The translations under genes were made by a program, and so were the position numbers. Positions 1 through 6,041 of a stretch of 11,165 nucleotides of DNA are shown here, one piece after another (the first letter of the stretch is position 1; every line of letters starts with the position of its first letter). The notes under the pieces are model-generated. The model ran no database searches. It was not told the DNA's origin and saw only the letters and a list, made by a program, of their open reading frames with translations. Origin of the DNA: Pseudomonadota bacterium (GTDB lineage Bacteria; Pseudomonadota; Alphaproteobacteria; Ferrovibrionales; Ferrovibrionaceae); contig JAJYTL010000082.1 of assembly GCA_021793055.1 (NCBI GenBank), positions 1 to 11,165 on the forward strand, in the 5' to 3' direction.

Positions 1-90
1 CCCCGAGCCTCGGCGCGGCGCCCGCCTTGTGCGGGCGCCGCGCCGCCGCTGCCAGCGGTGACGAGGTGGAACGCCAGAGGAACGCGGCGA
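1..90 (+). repeat. 90-bp dispersed repeat, copy 1, with GC hairpin
   Basis: This segment recurs at 256-345 with a few substitutions and a one-base indel. Its core is a perfect 15-bp inverted repeat (arms 11-25 and 31-45) around the 5-nt loop CTTGT. After the hairpin both copies share a diverged tail (GTGACG.GGTGGAA...). The copy starts at the first base of the window, so it may extend further left. There is no T tract after the hairpin, so it is not a standard terminator. It could be a REP-like element; I see no gene in it. Confidence 0.7.
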
Positions 91-255
91 GCAAGGACGC
101 GGTGATGGAACCGGACCGGGTTCACCCGGCTGGCCAGCCATCGATAGCCACGCCATCCGCGGGCTCAACAAAACACCCGTATGTTGACACGCTCACCCCG
201 GCCCGCGGCCCCGTCGATTCCTCCCGCTCGCCATCCGCCCCTGGCCTGCCGGCTG

Positions 256-345
256 CCCCGAGCCTGGCGCGGCGCCCGCCTTGTGCGGGCGCCGCGCCGC
301 CGCCTCCGGCAGTGACGGGGTGGAATGCCCAAGGAACACGGCGGG
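256..345 (+). repeat. 90-bp dispersed repeat, copy 2, with GC hairpin
   Basis: Second copy of the repeat at 1-90, in the same orientation and 255 bp further on. The hairpin has 14-bp arms (266-279 and 285-298) around the same CTTGT loop. The hairpin is more conserved than the tail, so the structure is probably what is maintained. The 165 bp between the two copies (91-255) show no convincing gene. Confidence 0.7.
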
Positions 346-490
346 AAAATATTCCGGCCCGCTCTGGCACGGAAATTGTACCGGCTATCCGGCAGTCATC
401 GACATGAGAATAAGGCAACGCCCGATGGGGATATTGAAGCCCGCGCGACCTCTTCAGTCATGCGGTCGAAGGGCGTCGTGTCTGTACGAT

Positions 491-507
491 TATTCGGCCG
501 CCGAATA
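491..507. promoter_or_regulatory. 17-bp perfect palindrome
   Basis: TATTCGGC-C-GCCGAATA is a perfect 8+1+8 palindrome in the non-coding stretch upstream of the nuclease-like gene. It could be an operator for a dimeric regulator. It lies about 130 bp upstream of the best promoter candidate, so its target is unclear. The rest of 346-620 holds no gene I can support. Confidence 0.35.
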
Positions 508-622
508 TCGACAGGGGCGATGCCGGGATTGAAGCGCGCCGGCTTTTCAGGCCGGAGTCTTCGGCGGGAACAGTCACGCGAGCGGCATGGCAATATTTTT
601 TTGCCGTTTGTCGAATTTTATC

Positions 623-651
623 TTGAAGTTTGCCAGCCGTGAGACTATCTT
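623..651 (+). promoter_or_regulatory. Candidate sigma-70 promoter of the nuclease-like gene
   Basis: TTGAAG (623-628) and TATCTT (646-651) are separated by exactly 17 bp. Transcription would begin near 658 and leave a leader of about 120 nt before the ATG at 779. This is a by-eye match only; two mismatches in each hexamer keep confidence low. Confidence 0.35.
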
Positions 652-778
652 ACTATTAAGAGACGGGATGGCCTCGCCTTCCCCCTCCCGCGCTCCGGGC
701 GCCCCCCGGAAACAAAGCGGCCGAGCATGGTGTTACCAGCACCATACCCGGCCTGACCTGCAACATTGGGTGTGTACA

Positions 779-1357
779 ATGTCACAAGCTGAGAACGACC
801 CTACCACACCGCTTCCCCTGCCGGGAGAAGCAGCCCCGCCGACGCAGAGGGGGCAAGCCGGCGCCGGTTTCCCGCCGCCGGCTGAGCAGGACATCCGCAT
901 CGCGCGGCCGGAGGAAGCGAGACTTCCGCCTCTGCCGAACGCGGGTGGTCCGCGCGATATCCTGATTGGCGAGGCCGGGGTGCATCTGGTGCTGTCGCGG
1001 CTGATGCAATGGCACATGCCCGCCCATGCCGCCGGCCCGGGCCTCGCCTATGACATCATCGCCGAGGGCGGCCTGGGGATTGGGCTCATCCGTCTCCAGG
1101 TCAAGACCACGGCACGGCCGCCGCGCGGCCAGCGCTACCGCTTCACCCTCACCCGCGGCTTTCATGGTTCGGCGCGTGGCGTCTTCGCCTACCGGGCGGG
1201 GGATTTCGACATCGCCGCCTTCGTCGCGCTCGACATCGGCCGGGTGCTGTTCCAGGCGTTCGAGCCATCGACCTTCGCCGCCACGCCGGAAAATTTCCTG
1301 GCCCCGGACGCCGAGCGGCGGAGTTTGAGCATCTTACTCCCCGCCCCGCCGAGATAG
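779..1357 (+). CDS. PD-(D/E)XK nuclease-like protein (PDDEXK_5-like)
   Basis: A 192-residue protein. The first ~55 residues are proline-rich and probably disordered. The remainder looks like a small PD-(D/E)XK fold of the type seen in Pfam PDDEXK_5 ('PD-(D/E)XK endonuclease'). A GE pair at 64-65 opens a helix, an Asp at 92 follows in a strand, then LQVKT at 106-110 supplies the Q-x-K motif, and GDFDIAAFVALD (141-152) resembles the conserved strand after the active site. Such proteins are predicted DNA endonucleases; the substrate is unknown. The reading frame is open from an ATG at 587, but the first 64 codons lie over the candidate promoter and look non-coding, so I chose ATG 779 (no good ribosome-binding site at either start). 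It is followed at 134 bp by the DUF6634-like gene. Composition matches the GC-rich left side of the window. Confidence 0.7.
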   Translation: MSQAENDPTTPLPLPGEAAPPTQRGQAGAGFPPPAEQDIRIARPEEARLPPLPNAGGPRDILIGEAGVHLVLSRLMQWHMPAHAAGPGLAYDIIAEGGLGIGLIRLQVKTTARPPRGQRYRFTLTRGFHGSARGVFAYRAGDFDIAAFVALDIGRVLFQAFEPSTFAATPENFLAPDAERRSLSILLPAPPR

Positions 1358-1490
1358 CGCCGGCGCTGGTCTGACCCTGAGACACCGGGCCCGGGTGACC
1401 GGGTCCGGCGGTCTCCACGCCCTTTCCCCCGTTCTGCCCGTGCCGTTGGCCGTATCCGGTCTGCGCGGGCGTGTGATTGGAGTTTTTCCC

Positions 1491-1835
1491 ATGCCGCTCA
1501 TCTTTGGCCAGAACCATCCCGGCGACGACACCGCCGCCACCCTCCGCCGTCTTGAGACCCTGCGCCGCGACCTCCAGGCGCTCGCCGAGGGCAAGCCGCC
1601 GGCGCCGAAAACCCTGCGCGCGGCGCCGCTGCTGGAGCAATTCCGCATCGCCGGGCGGGAGGCGTTGTGTCTTGTCGGCACCGGGGCCGGGCATCCGTAT
1701 CTCCCCGCCGGCCCCATCGCCACCGCCGAGGTCTGGGCCTTCGCCGCTGATTTCTCCTGGGCCCGCACCTTCTCCGGCTTCTACCGTCTCGGCACCCCGC
1801 ATCCCGGCCAACCCATACTCGCCCCAGGGCACTGA
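1491..1835 (+). CDS. DUF6634-like small protein
   Basis: A 114-residue protein of unknown function. It resembles the small alphaproteobacterial plasmid family annotated as DUF6634. Features in order: a short N-terminal segment; a helix rich in Arg and Leu with 'LRRLETLRRDLQALAEG' (18-34); a central segment ending in LVGTGAGHP (61-69); and a C-terminal block FSWARTFSGFYRLG (88-101), which is the family's most recognisable part. No catalytic motif or membrane segment is visible. The frame is open from 1395, but ATG 1491 has GGAG seven bases upstream (1480-1483) and fits the family start. It lies on the same strand as the nuclease-like gene and could be cotranscribed. A hairpin follows 13 bp after the stop. 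Confidence 0.7.
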   Translation: MPLIFGQNHPGDDTAATLRRLETLRRDLQALAEGKPPAPKTLRAAPLLEQFRIAGREALCLVGTGAGHPYLPAGPIATAEVWAFAADFSWARTFSGFYRLGTPHPGQPILAPGH

Positions 1836-1848
1836 GACGCCAGGCAGA

Positions 1849-1871
1849 GAGGGCGCCAAAATGGCGCCCTC
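1849..1871 (+). terminator. Hairpin after the DUF6634-like gene
   Basis: GAGGGCGCC (1849-1857) and GGCGCCCTC (1863-1871) form a perfect 9-bp stem with the loop AAAAT, 13 bp after the stop codon. No T run follows, so it would be an imperfect intrinsic terminator or a 3'-end stabiliser. From here to 2189 I see no gene; long open frames there are GC-driven. Confidence 0.5.
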
Positions 1872-2080
1872 AATCCGGCTCCCGCGCGGCTTGCGCCTGG
1901 CGCACAGCGCTTGCCTCGCAGAAGCAAACCCCTCCCCTGCCCTTTCGCCCTTTCTGTTTTGGGCATGGTTTCCCCGCCGCCTTCGCTGTCTGGGGCGGTT
2001 ATGTCCGGTTCCGAGGGGTGGCTTGTGTTCCGCTGGCGGTGAAACCGCGCCCCTCAAGGCAGTCTTTCTTGCTGGGTTGC

Positions 2081-2113
2081 CGCCTCGGAGCGTTGGATAG
2101 CGTTTCCGAGGCG
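2081..2113. repeat. Inverted repeat left of the origin
   Basis: CGCCTCGGA (2081-2089) is repeated inverted as TCCGAGGCG (2105-2113) with a 15-nt spacer. It lies about 80 bp left of the DnaA box at 2190 and may mark the edge of the origin or end a transcript. The function is inferred from position only. Confidence 0.35.
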
Positions 2114-2189
2114 TTCAAGCGCTCTCGCGAGGTCGCTTTGGTGACGAACTTGGACCGTCGCTCGTTCTGGTGAGTCCAAGGCCAAGCAG

Positions 2190-2198
2190 TTATCCACA
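2190..2198 (+). promoter_or_regulatory. Perfect DnaA box
   Basis: TTATCCACA matches the canonical DnaA-binding nonamer exactly. It sits directly to the left of the AT-rich part of the origin, where host DnaA is expected. Confidence 0.8.
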
Positions 2199-2294
2199 GA
2201 GATGGATTTTCTACCGCGTAAAATTCAAGTTCTCTTAAATTCTAATTTCAGGGCGCTAATCTATAAGTATAAACAATAGCTTATGGCCTTTAAT

Positions 2295-2376
2295 GTGACT
2301 AAACGGGGGCGTCATGGTGACTCAACGGGGGTTCAGTTGTGACTAAACGGGGGCGTTGATGTGACTAAACGGGGGT
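2295..2376 (+). repeat. Four 22-bp iterons
   Basis: The core GTGACT[A/C]AACGGGGG starts at 2295, 2317, 2339 and 2361, exactly 22 bp apart each time, so all copies lie on the same face of the helix. Copies 1, 3 and 4 have GTGACTAAAC; copy 2 has GTGACTCAAC. The 6-bp spacers vary. These are the expected binding sites of the initiator encoded at 2567. Confidence 0.9.
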
Positions 2377-2490
2377 GTGGATTCGTCTCTGAACCTGACC
2401 AAGTTGGGCAGGGAAAAGATCTCAGGCGACTCGGTTTAGAGGCTTGCTATCTCTCTTGCTCTTTTGCCCCTGACGTGAAGGGAGCCGGTT

Positions 2491-2506
2491 GTGACTCAAT
2501 GGGGGT
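2491..2506 (+). promoter_or_regulatory. Orphan fifth iteron near the initiator start
   Basis: GTGACTCAATGGGGGT repeats the iteron core with C at position 7 and T at position 10. It lies 61 bp upstream of the initiator ATG and away from the main array. This placement suits autoregulation, with the initiator binding its own promoter region. Confidence 0.6.
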
Positions 2507-2566
2507 TTTAAAATGACGTTGTGACCTGACTTTACTTGGCGGCACGTCATATTTATCCTGGCTCTC

Positions 2567-3397
2567 ATGTCGCAAACCGTGGCCCAGAAAACCAATCACA
2601 CCGGTTTTCCAAAAGCTGGTGAGCTAATTGAGATTACAGGCGCTCACGCCTTAGAGGCTTCCGACAGGGCCATCCTCAATCTCCTATATCAGCACGCGCA
2701 TGACAGTGGCCGGCTGACTGAGACAGATGCCGAGTGGGAATTGCCCATGTCGGCTCTCCGCCCCTCCCGGCAGCACAAAGGGAACGAGCGGGTCCGCGAC
2801 AGCTTAGACAGGCTTATGCGGGTCGTCGTGACGGTACCACTGTCCGATGCCAAAACAGGCGAGCAGCGCCTCGTTCTAACGAACCTGTTCGAATTCTTCG
2901 ACCTGTCAGCGGATGAGGGCCGGCCGGGAGCAACCGTCCGGTTCGGGCTGCCTAAGAAGCTCCGTCCTATCCTGGCCCGGTCCAATCGTTGGGGGCGAAT
3001 CAAGGCCGAAGTGGTCTGCGCGATGACAAGTAAGTATGCGATGGCGCTCTACGAGCTGGTCCAGCTTCGATCAGGGTTAGAGCGATGCGTTGAACAAATT
3101 CCCATCGACCGCTTTCGTGACCTGCTGGGGGTGCCACCTGGAAAGCTAGTCCGAGGACCGGATTTCGAGCGAAGGGTGATCGAACCTGCTCTGCTGGAAG
3201 TGAATGGCCTGTCGGAAATGAGCGTCCAAATCGAGCTGACGCGCGCACACGCACGTGCGCCGATAACAGGCGTGACCCTCGCTTGGTGGCGGAAGGAGGG
3301 TGACGATTTCCGGGCCGCTTACGCTGAGCGGCAACGATCAAAAGCCGGACGGATGGCCCGGCTCAGGGGTCAAGTGGAAAAGGTCTCCCTCGGGTAG
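2567..3397 (+). CDS. Plasmid replication initiator, Rep_3 (RepB) family
   Basis: A 276-residue initiator of the Rep_3 superfamily, built of two winged-helix domains. The N-terminal part (about 20-60) carries LIEITGAHALEASDRAILNLLYQHA, typical of the first domain. The SKYAMALYELVQLRSG stretch (about 155-170), followed by the helical PIDRFRDLLGVPPGK segment, is the family's usual second-domain entry. It would bind the iterons at 2295-2376 and recruit host DnaA and helicase to the AT-rich region. Start: ATG 2567 is the first in frame and no strong ribosome-binding site is visible, which fits low expression. The C-terminal tail is basic. It converges on the ribbon-helix-helix gene, with 20 bp between stop codons. 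Composition is less GC-rich than the genes to its left, in line with an old plasmid backbone. Confidence 0.9.
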   Translation: MSQTVAQKTNHTGFPKAGELIEITGAHALEASDRAILNLLYQHAHDSGRLTETDAEWELPMSALRPSRQHKGNERVRDSLDRLMRVVVTVPLSDAKTGEQRLVLTNLFEFFDLSADEGRPGATVRFGLPKKLRPILARSNRWGRIKAEVVCAMTSKYAMALYELVQLRSGLERCVEQIPIDRFRDLLGVPPGKLVRGPDFERRVIEPALLEVNGLSEMSVQIELTRAHARAPITGVTLAWWRKEGDDFRAAYAERQRSKAGRMARLRGQVEKVSLG

Positions 3398-3412
3398 CAC
3401 GCCAACGTGCTA
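3395..3412. repeat. Inverted repeat across the initiator stop codon
   Basis: TAGCACG (3395-3401) and CGTGCTA (3406-3412) form a 7-bp inverted repeat with the loop CCAA; it begins at the initiator's TAG. It overlaps the first partition-type site. It is too short to be a convincing terminator and more likely belongs to the protein-binding cluster. Confidence 0.45.
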
Positions 3413-3424
3413 GCTTGCTAGCGC
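3407..3424 (+). promoter_or_regulatory. Putative partition site / operator, copy 1
   Basis: GTGCTAGCTTGCTAGCGC fits the 18-bp consensus GTGCTAGCNNGYTAGSGC shared with 3731-3748 and 4384-4401. Two GCTAGC half-sites lie 8 bp apart. It overlaps the 3' end of the ribbon-helix-helix gene (stop at 3418-3420). It is a candidate centromere (parS-like) or operator for that protein. Confidence 0.6.
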
Positions 3425-3705
3425 TCTCCGAACGGATGCTTGCCGCGAGTGCGCATGAGCAAATCAAATGCTTCCCCCATGAGGGCCTGAACCGTAGTGC
3501 CCTCCTCGATCGCCATTATGTTCAATGTCCGACTCAGTTCCGGGCTGAAGTGGCCAAGGATACCCTTCTTCCCCTCACGAGATGGCCGACGCTTGCCATT
3601 GATATCTGGCGCATCGGGCGGAGCGACTGACGATGGCTTGAGCCGCCTCGGAGGCGCTGGCTGCGCTTCTGGCAAATCCCCTTTGAGTCCAGAAAATCTC
3701 GTCAT
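3418..3705 (-). CDS. Ribbon-helix-helix partition protein (ParG/ParB-like role)
   Basis: A 95-residue basic protein. The N-terminal ~45 residues are Pro/Arg/Lys-rich and probably flexible. The C-terminal half (about 48-88: KGILGHFSPELSRTLNIMAIEEGTTVQALMGEAFDLL) has the strand-helix-helix pattern of ribbon-helix-helix DNA-binding domains. Small proteins like this partner ParA in type Ib partition systems (ParF-ParG type): the folded domain binds centromere and operator DNA and the flexible tail stimulates the ATPase. Its ATG overlaps the parA stop as ATGA (4 nt), implying translational coupling. Probable targets are the GTGCTAGC sites that flank both genes. An antitoxin-like role for the same fold is possible, but the position after parA argues for partition. 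Confidence 0.8.
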   Translation of the reverse strand: MTRFSGLKGDLPEAQPAPPRRLKPSSVAPPDAPDINGKRRPSREGKKGILGHFSPELSRTLNIMAIEEGTTVQALMGEAFDLLMRTRGKHPFGER

Positions 3706-4361
3706 CTTGAAACCGTGCTAGCTGGTTTGCGTGCTAGCTCGTTAGCGCACTTTCTGACCCACCCCCATAGTCGGGCCACGTCTTCGGCCGCTTTTCCACC
3801 CGGCTCAATTTCGGACGCAGCTTTTCCCTCTGCCACGCTGTGATGAAACGCCGCCCGTTCCGGCAGCATAACAGGTGCAACCTGCAAACCGATTCGCTGA
3901 ATCAGCTCAGTGGCCTCCGGGTAAAGAACCGCACCGCGCGGAGGACCGGCCATGAACACCACAAAAGCAGGTTTGCCGCTGGCCTTCGCGAGTTCGGCTG
4001 TGGTCCGAACGGCATCAAGATCAAAGGCACGGGGGCGGCAGGGAATAAGCAATAGGTCGGCGGCCCGGCACGCCTCGCGTGCCATGATATCTGCTGCCGG
4101 CGGTGTGTCGATCACGGCAAACGAAGCACCTGCACGGGCCAGGGCCGCAAGCTTGTCGGGAAGAAGGCTGTGAGAGGCGCAGTCGATTACATCGGGGTCT
4201 TTCCCCGCCCGCCACTTTCCCCAACGCGAAGCTGTCGCCTGCGGGTCGGTATCAACGATGACAGCAGGCAATCCGGCGGCATGCGCTGCCGTGCCAAGAT
4301 GTATGGAGAGCGTGGTCTTTCCAGATCCGCCCTTTTGGCTAATGACCGTGACGGTTAGCAT
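3702..4361 (-). CDS. ParA-family partition ATPase
   Basis: A 219-residue ParA/MinD-type ATPase of the short class without an N-terminal DNA-binding domain (type Ib, like ParF). It has the deviant Walker A KGGSGKTT at 10-17 with both signature lysines, Walker A' VIVDTDPQATAS (34-45) and Walker B FAVIDTPP (81-88, Asp85). Such ATPases bind the nucleoid when ATP-bound and move plasmid copies apart through their centromere-binding partner. It forms an operon with the overlapping ribbon-helix-helix gene. A GTGCTAGC site lies in the promoter region and another is encoded within its last codons, so the C-terminal sequence NELARKPAST is partly dictated by a DNA site. A weak promoter candidate (TTGCGC, 17 bp, TAGCGT; 4420-4392 on the minus strand) overlaps the upstream site and would be repressed by occupancy. 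Confidence 0.93.
   Translation of the reverse strand: MLTVTVISQKGGSGKTTLSIHLGTAAHAAGLPAVIVDTDPQATASRWGKWRAGKDPDVIDCASHSLLPDKLAALARAGASFAVIDTPPAADIMAREACRAADLLLIPCRPRAFDLDAVRTTAELAKASGKPAFVVFMAGPPRGAVLYPEATELIQRIGLQVAPVMLPERAAFHHSVAEGKAASEIEPGGKAAEDVARLWGWVRKCANELARKPASTVSR
3715..3748 (+). promoter_or_regulatory. Putative partition site / operator, copy 2 plus half-site
   Basis: GTGCTAGCTCGTTAGCGC (3731-3748) fits the 18-bp consensus, and an extra GTGCTAGC half-site lies at 3715-3722. The cluster is inside the last 16 codons of parA, just upstream of the ribbon-helix-helix start. The stretch GTTTGCGTGCTAGC here (3725-3738) also occurs intact at 4378-4391. Confidence 0.6.
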
Positions 4362-4383
4362 GTTAACCGGATACCTAGTTTGC

Positions 4384-4401
4384 GTGCTAGCACGCTAGGG
4401 C
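4384..4401 (+). promoter_or_regulatory. Putative partition site / operator, copy 3, upstream of parA
   Basis: GTGCTAGCACGCTAGGGC fits the 18-bp consensus. Its left part lies in a perfect 14-bp palindrome (4382-4395, GCGTGCTAGCACGC). It is 23 bp upstream of the parA start and overlaps the likely -10 region, the expected place for autorepression by the ribbon-helix-helix protein. Confidence 0.65.
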
Positions 4402-4419
4402 AGGAAGATGCGGGGCGCA

Positions 4420-4431
4420 AGTGAATTCACT
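4420..4431. promoter_or_regulatory. 12-bp palindrome upstream of parA
   Basis: AGTGAATTCACT is a perfect palindrome about 60 bp upstream of parA. It could be a second operator, but short palindromes arise by chance. The remaining sequence to 4530 shows nothing else. Confidence 0.25.
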
Positions 4432-4531
4432 GAGCGCTGCATTCACGCCTCCTCGACGCCACGTATGGAATCTCGGCCATTGCTTGAAGGGGGCACGCCA
4501 TAGAACGGGCAGGATTGGGAGGTTGTAAGAT

Positions 4532-4549
4532 TGTAGTTTTTAGACTACA
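4532..4549. promoter_or_regulatory. Imperfect palindrome, candidate operator of the Gp49/XRE toxin-antitoxin module
   Basis: TGTAGT (4532-4537) and ACTACA (4544-4549) are inverted around a 6-nt centre, ending 8 bp before the toxin start codon. Type II modules are usually autorepressed by the antitoxin at such a dyad. Confidence 0.55.
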
Positions 4550-4557
4550 TTTTGTTC

Positions 4558-4863
4558 GTGATTGAATTAAAACAAACCGAGATTTTCGCGAAATGGGAAA
4601 GCCGTCTCCCAGACAAGCGCGCCAGGACAGTCATCGCGACGCGGCTGGCGCGCCTGGCTTATGGGTTGCCAGGCGATGTGTCGCCAGTGGGTGAGGGCGT
4701 CAGCGAGCTTCGCGTCCACTACGGCCCCGGATACCGCATCTACTTCCAGCACCCCGGCGCCGTCTTGATTGTGCTGCTCTGCGGTGGAGACAAAAAAACT
4801 CAGAGTCGCGACATCGCGATGGCAAAGCGGCTGGCCAAGGAATGGAGCGCTCAAAATGGCTGA
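4558..4863 (+). CDS. RelE/ParE-superfamily toxin (Gp49/HigB-like addiction module killer protein)
   Basis: A 101-residue toxin of the Gp49-like 'addiction module killer' group in the RelE/ParE superfamily. The diagnostic blocks are GDVSPVGEGVSELRVHYGPGYRIYF (39-63) and LLCGGDKKTQSRDI (73-86). Relatives are ribosome-associated mRNA interferases, so the inferred action is translation arrest when free of antitoxin. Start: GTG 4558 gives the family N-terminus (IELKQTEIFAKW); an in-frame TTG at 4552 would add two residues. Neither has a ribosome-binding site, which suggests weak translation or a short leader. Gene order is toxin first, and it overlaps the antitoxin by 8 nt. It is the first of three addiction modules beside the partition locus. 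Confidence 0.85.
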   Translation: MIELKQTEIFAKWESRLPDKRARTVIATRLARLAYGLPGDVSPVGEGVSELRVHYGPGYRIYFQHPGAVLIVLLCGGDKKTQSRDIAMAKRLAKEWSAQNG

Positions 4864-5158
4864 AAACCTGACGACCTATGACCCTGCAGCGGCGTTGGTA
4901 GACGACGCGGAAATTGCCGCCTTCATGGCTGATGCCTTTGAAACGGGTGATGCTGGCTACATTGCGCATGCGCTCGGCATCGTCGCGCGCGCAAAAGGCA
5001 TGACGCAAATTGCCCGTGACACTGGTCTTTCGCGTGAACAGCTCTACCGTTCGTTTAGCGAGGCCGGCAATCCGACCCTCAAAACGACGCTGGCTGTGAT
5101 GAAAGCCCTGGGTATCGACCTGACGGCGAAACCGCACACCGAACACGTCGCGGCCTGA
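4856..5158 (+). CDS. XRE-type antitoxin of the addiction module antidote family
   Basis: A 100-residue partner of the toxin just upstream, of the 'putative addiction module antidote' type. An N-terminal segment (1-45) with a D-P-A-A-x-L-x-D pattern probably contacts the toxin. A helix-turn-helix follows (about 48-69, GMTQIARDTGLSREQLYRSFS), then NPTLKTTLAVMKALGIDL (72-89), which is nearly invariant in the family. It should neutralise the toxin and bind the dyad at 4532-4549. The 8-nt overlap with the toxin gene implies coupling. The first copy of the repeated element starts 15 bp after its stop. Confidence 0.88.
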   Translation: MAENLTTYDPAAALVDDAEIAAFMADAFETGDAGYIAHALGIVARAKGMTQIARDTGLSREQLYRSFSEAGNPTLKTTLAVMKALGIDLTAKPHTEHVAA

Positions 5159-5173
5159 GGGGTCCACAACGCC

Positions 5174-5359
5174 TGTGAAAACGCGCCCAACCGTGCCCCC
5201 CCAAAGTGGTTCACCGCATTGATATTATTCGGTAACCGTGGGATGCAGAGGGGTCACGTTTCGCGCGAAGCGCGACCCCGCTGAAGAGCAGAATTCACGC
5301 TTATATTCAATAGCATGCGCCTGTTCTGGGTAGGGGTCACGGTTGGACGCGTTTTCACA
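5174..5359 (+). mobile_element. MITE-like element, copy A
   Basis: A 186-bp non-coding element that begins TGTGAAAACGCGCCCAACCG and ends with the inverse (CGGTTGGACGCGTTTTCACA). The terminal repeats continue for over 20 bp into a CCCC/GGGG stretch. A central hairpin spans 5246-5283. It is nearly identical to copies B and C and has no open frame of its own, so it needs a transposase from elsewhere. I cannot see a target-site duplication. It lies upstream of mazE in the same orientation as copy B. Confidence 0.85.
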
Positions 5360-5374
5360 ATGTAAGGATTTAGC

Positions 5375-5407
5375 TTGCAAGGGCGGCCGCAAAAATATTA
5401 TATTTTT
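5375..5407 (+). promoter_or_regulatory. mazEF promoter with overlapping palindromic operator
   Basis: TTGCAA (5375-5380) and TTATAT (5398-5403) are 17 bp apart. The -10 lies within a perfect 17-bp palindrome AAAAATAT-T-ATATTTTT (5391-5407), the kind of site expected for autorepression by the AbrB-fold antitoxin. A TATAAT at 5409-5414 is too close to the start to act easily. The gene is preceded by a perfect Shine-Dalgarno AAGGAGGT at 5417-5424. Confidence 0.6.
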
Positions 5408-5428
5408 GTATAATTCAAGGAGGTTCCT

Positions 5429-5692
5429 ATGCACACCACAAGCCTGCGCAAGGTCGGCGGCTCCATCATGTTGGCCGTGCCACCCGCGCTGCTCGATGTG
5501 CTGCACCTGGCACCAGGCGCCAAGGTCAGCCTGGCCGTCGATAACGGCCGCCTAGTGGTCGAGCCGAAGGCTAGGCCGCGCTACACGATGGCCGAGCTGC
5601 TCGCCGAAGCCGAAGCGGCCGGCACGTATCCGCTGCCGGCCGAACAACGCGAATGGATCGACGCCCCGGCGGTCGGAAAAGAGCTGATTTGA
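5429..5692 (+). CDS. MazE/PemI-type antitoxin, AbrB fold
   Basis: An 87-residue antitoxin. Residues 1-48 (MHTTSLRKVGGSIMLAVPPALLDVLHLAPGAKVSLAVDNGRLVVEP) form the swapped-hairpin AbrB/MazE DNA-binding domain. The C-terminal tail (50-87) is the expected toxin-binding part. It should repress its own promoter through the palindrome at 5391-5407. It has the strongest ribosome-binding site in the window (AAGGAGGT, 5417-5424), consistent with antitoxin excess. The stop codon overlaps the toxin start by one base (TGATG). The pair is bracketed by copies A and B of the repeated element. Confidence 0.9.
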   Translation: MHTTSLRKVGGSIMLAVPPALLDVLHLAPGAKVSLAVDNGRLVVEPKARPRYTMAELLAEAEAAGTYPLPAEQREWIDAPAVGKELI

Positions 5693-6018
5693 TGAATCGC
5701 GGCGATATCTACCTGGTCGATCTTGAGCCGACGGCAGGACACGAGCAGCGCGGCCATCGGCCGGTGCTGGTCGTGTCCCCGGATCACTTCAACCGCCTGA
5801 CGCAATGCCCGGTCATCCTGCCGATAACCAACGGCGGCGACTTCGCCAGGCGCGTCGGTTTCGCGGTTCCAATCAGCGGCATCAAGACAACCGGCGTCGT
5901 GCGGTGCGATCAGCCGCGCGCGCTCGATCTGAACGCCCGCAATGCTCGCAAGGTGGACACGCTGCCGGCGGCGATCCTGGATGACGTAATGGCCACGGTC
6001 GCCACGCTGTTCGAGTAG
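5692..6018 (+). CDS. MazF/PemK/ChpB-type mRNA interferase toxin
   Basis: A 108-residue MazF-fold endoribonuclease, closest in pattern to ChpB/PemK. The N-terminal MNRGDIYLVDLEPTAGHEQRG contains the RGD/HEQRG motif; RPVLVVS (23-29), LPITNGG (43-49) and the GVVRCDQPRALDL block (68-80), with the conserved arginine, complete the active-site framework. Such toxins cut single-stranded mRNA at short sequence motifs; the target cannot be predicted here. ATG 5692 overlaps the antitoxin stop by one base. The frame opens at 5653, but those extra codons lie in the antitoxin gene. Copy B of the repeat begins 23 bp after its stop. Confidence 0.92.
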   Translation: MNRGDIYLVDLEPTAGHEQRGHRPVLVVSPDHFNRLTQCPVILPITNGGDFARRVGFAVPISGIKTTGVVRCDQPRALDLNARNARKVDTLPAAILDDVMATVATLFE

Positions 6019-6041
6019 GGCAGGGGACTACTTGCGCAAAG

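Larger units (their letters stand above)
2190..2506 (+). other. Predicted iteron-type origin of replication (oriV)
   Basis: The classic parts appear in order: a perfect DnaA box (2190-2198), an AT-rich stretch with A/T runs (about 2205-2293) suited to strand opening, four direct repeats spaced 22 bp apart (2295-2376), a fifth diverged repeat (2491-2506), and then the Rep_3-type initiator gene at 2567. By analogy with other iteron plasmids, the initiator would bind the repeats, melt the AT-rich region with DnaA, and control copy number by handcuffing. Confidence 0.85.

Noticed and set aside
27..532. Several overlapping open frames of 83-126 codons
   Set aside because: All read through the duplicated GC hairpins, show low-complexity Ala/Pro/Arg composition and have no domain or ribosome-binding site.
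1149..2057. Long minus-strand open frame of 302 codons
   Set aside because: It lies over the nuclease-like and DUF6634-like genes, is extremely Gly/Arg/Pro-rich and has no recognisable domain; it is a GC-driven shadow.
2295..2376. Regular repeats considered as a CRISPR array
   Set aside because: The repeats are about 16 bp with 6-bp spacers and lie next to a replication initiator; they are iterons.
3840..4173. Plus-strand open frames opposite parA
   Set aside because: parA has intact Walker motifs on the minus strand; the opposing frames lack any family feature.
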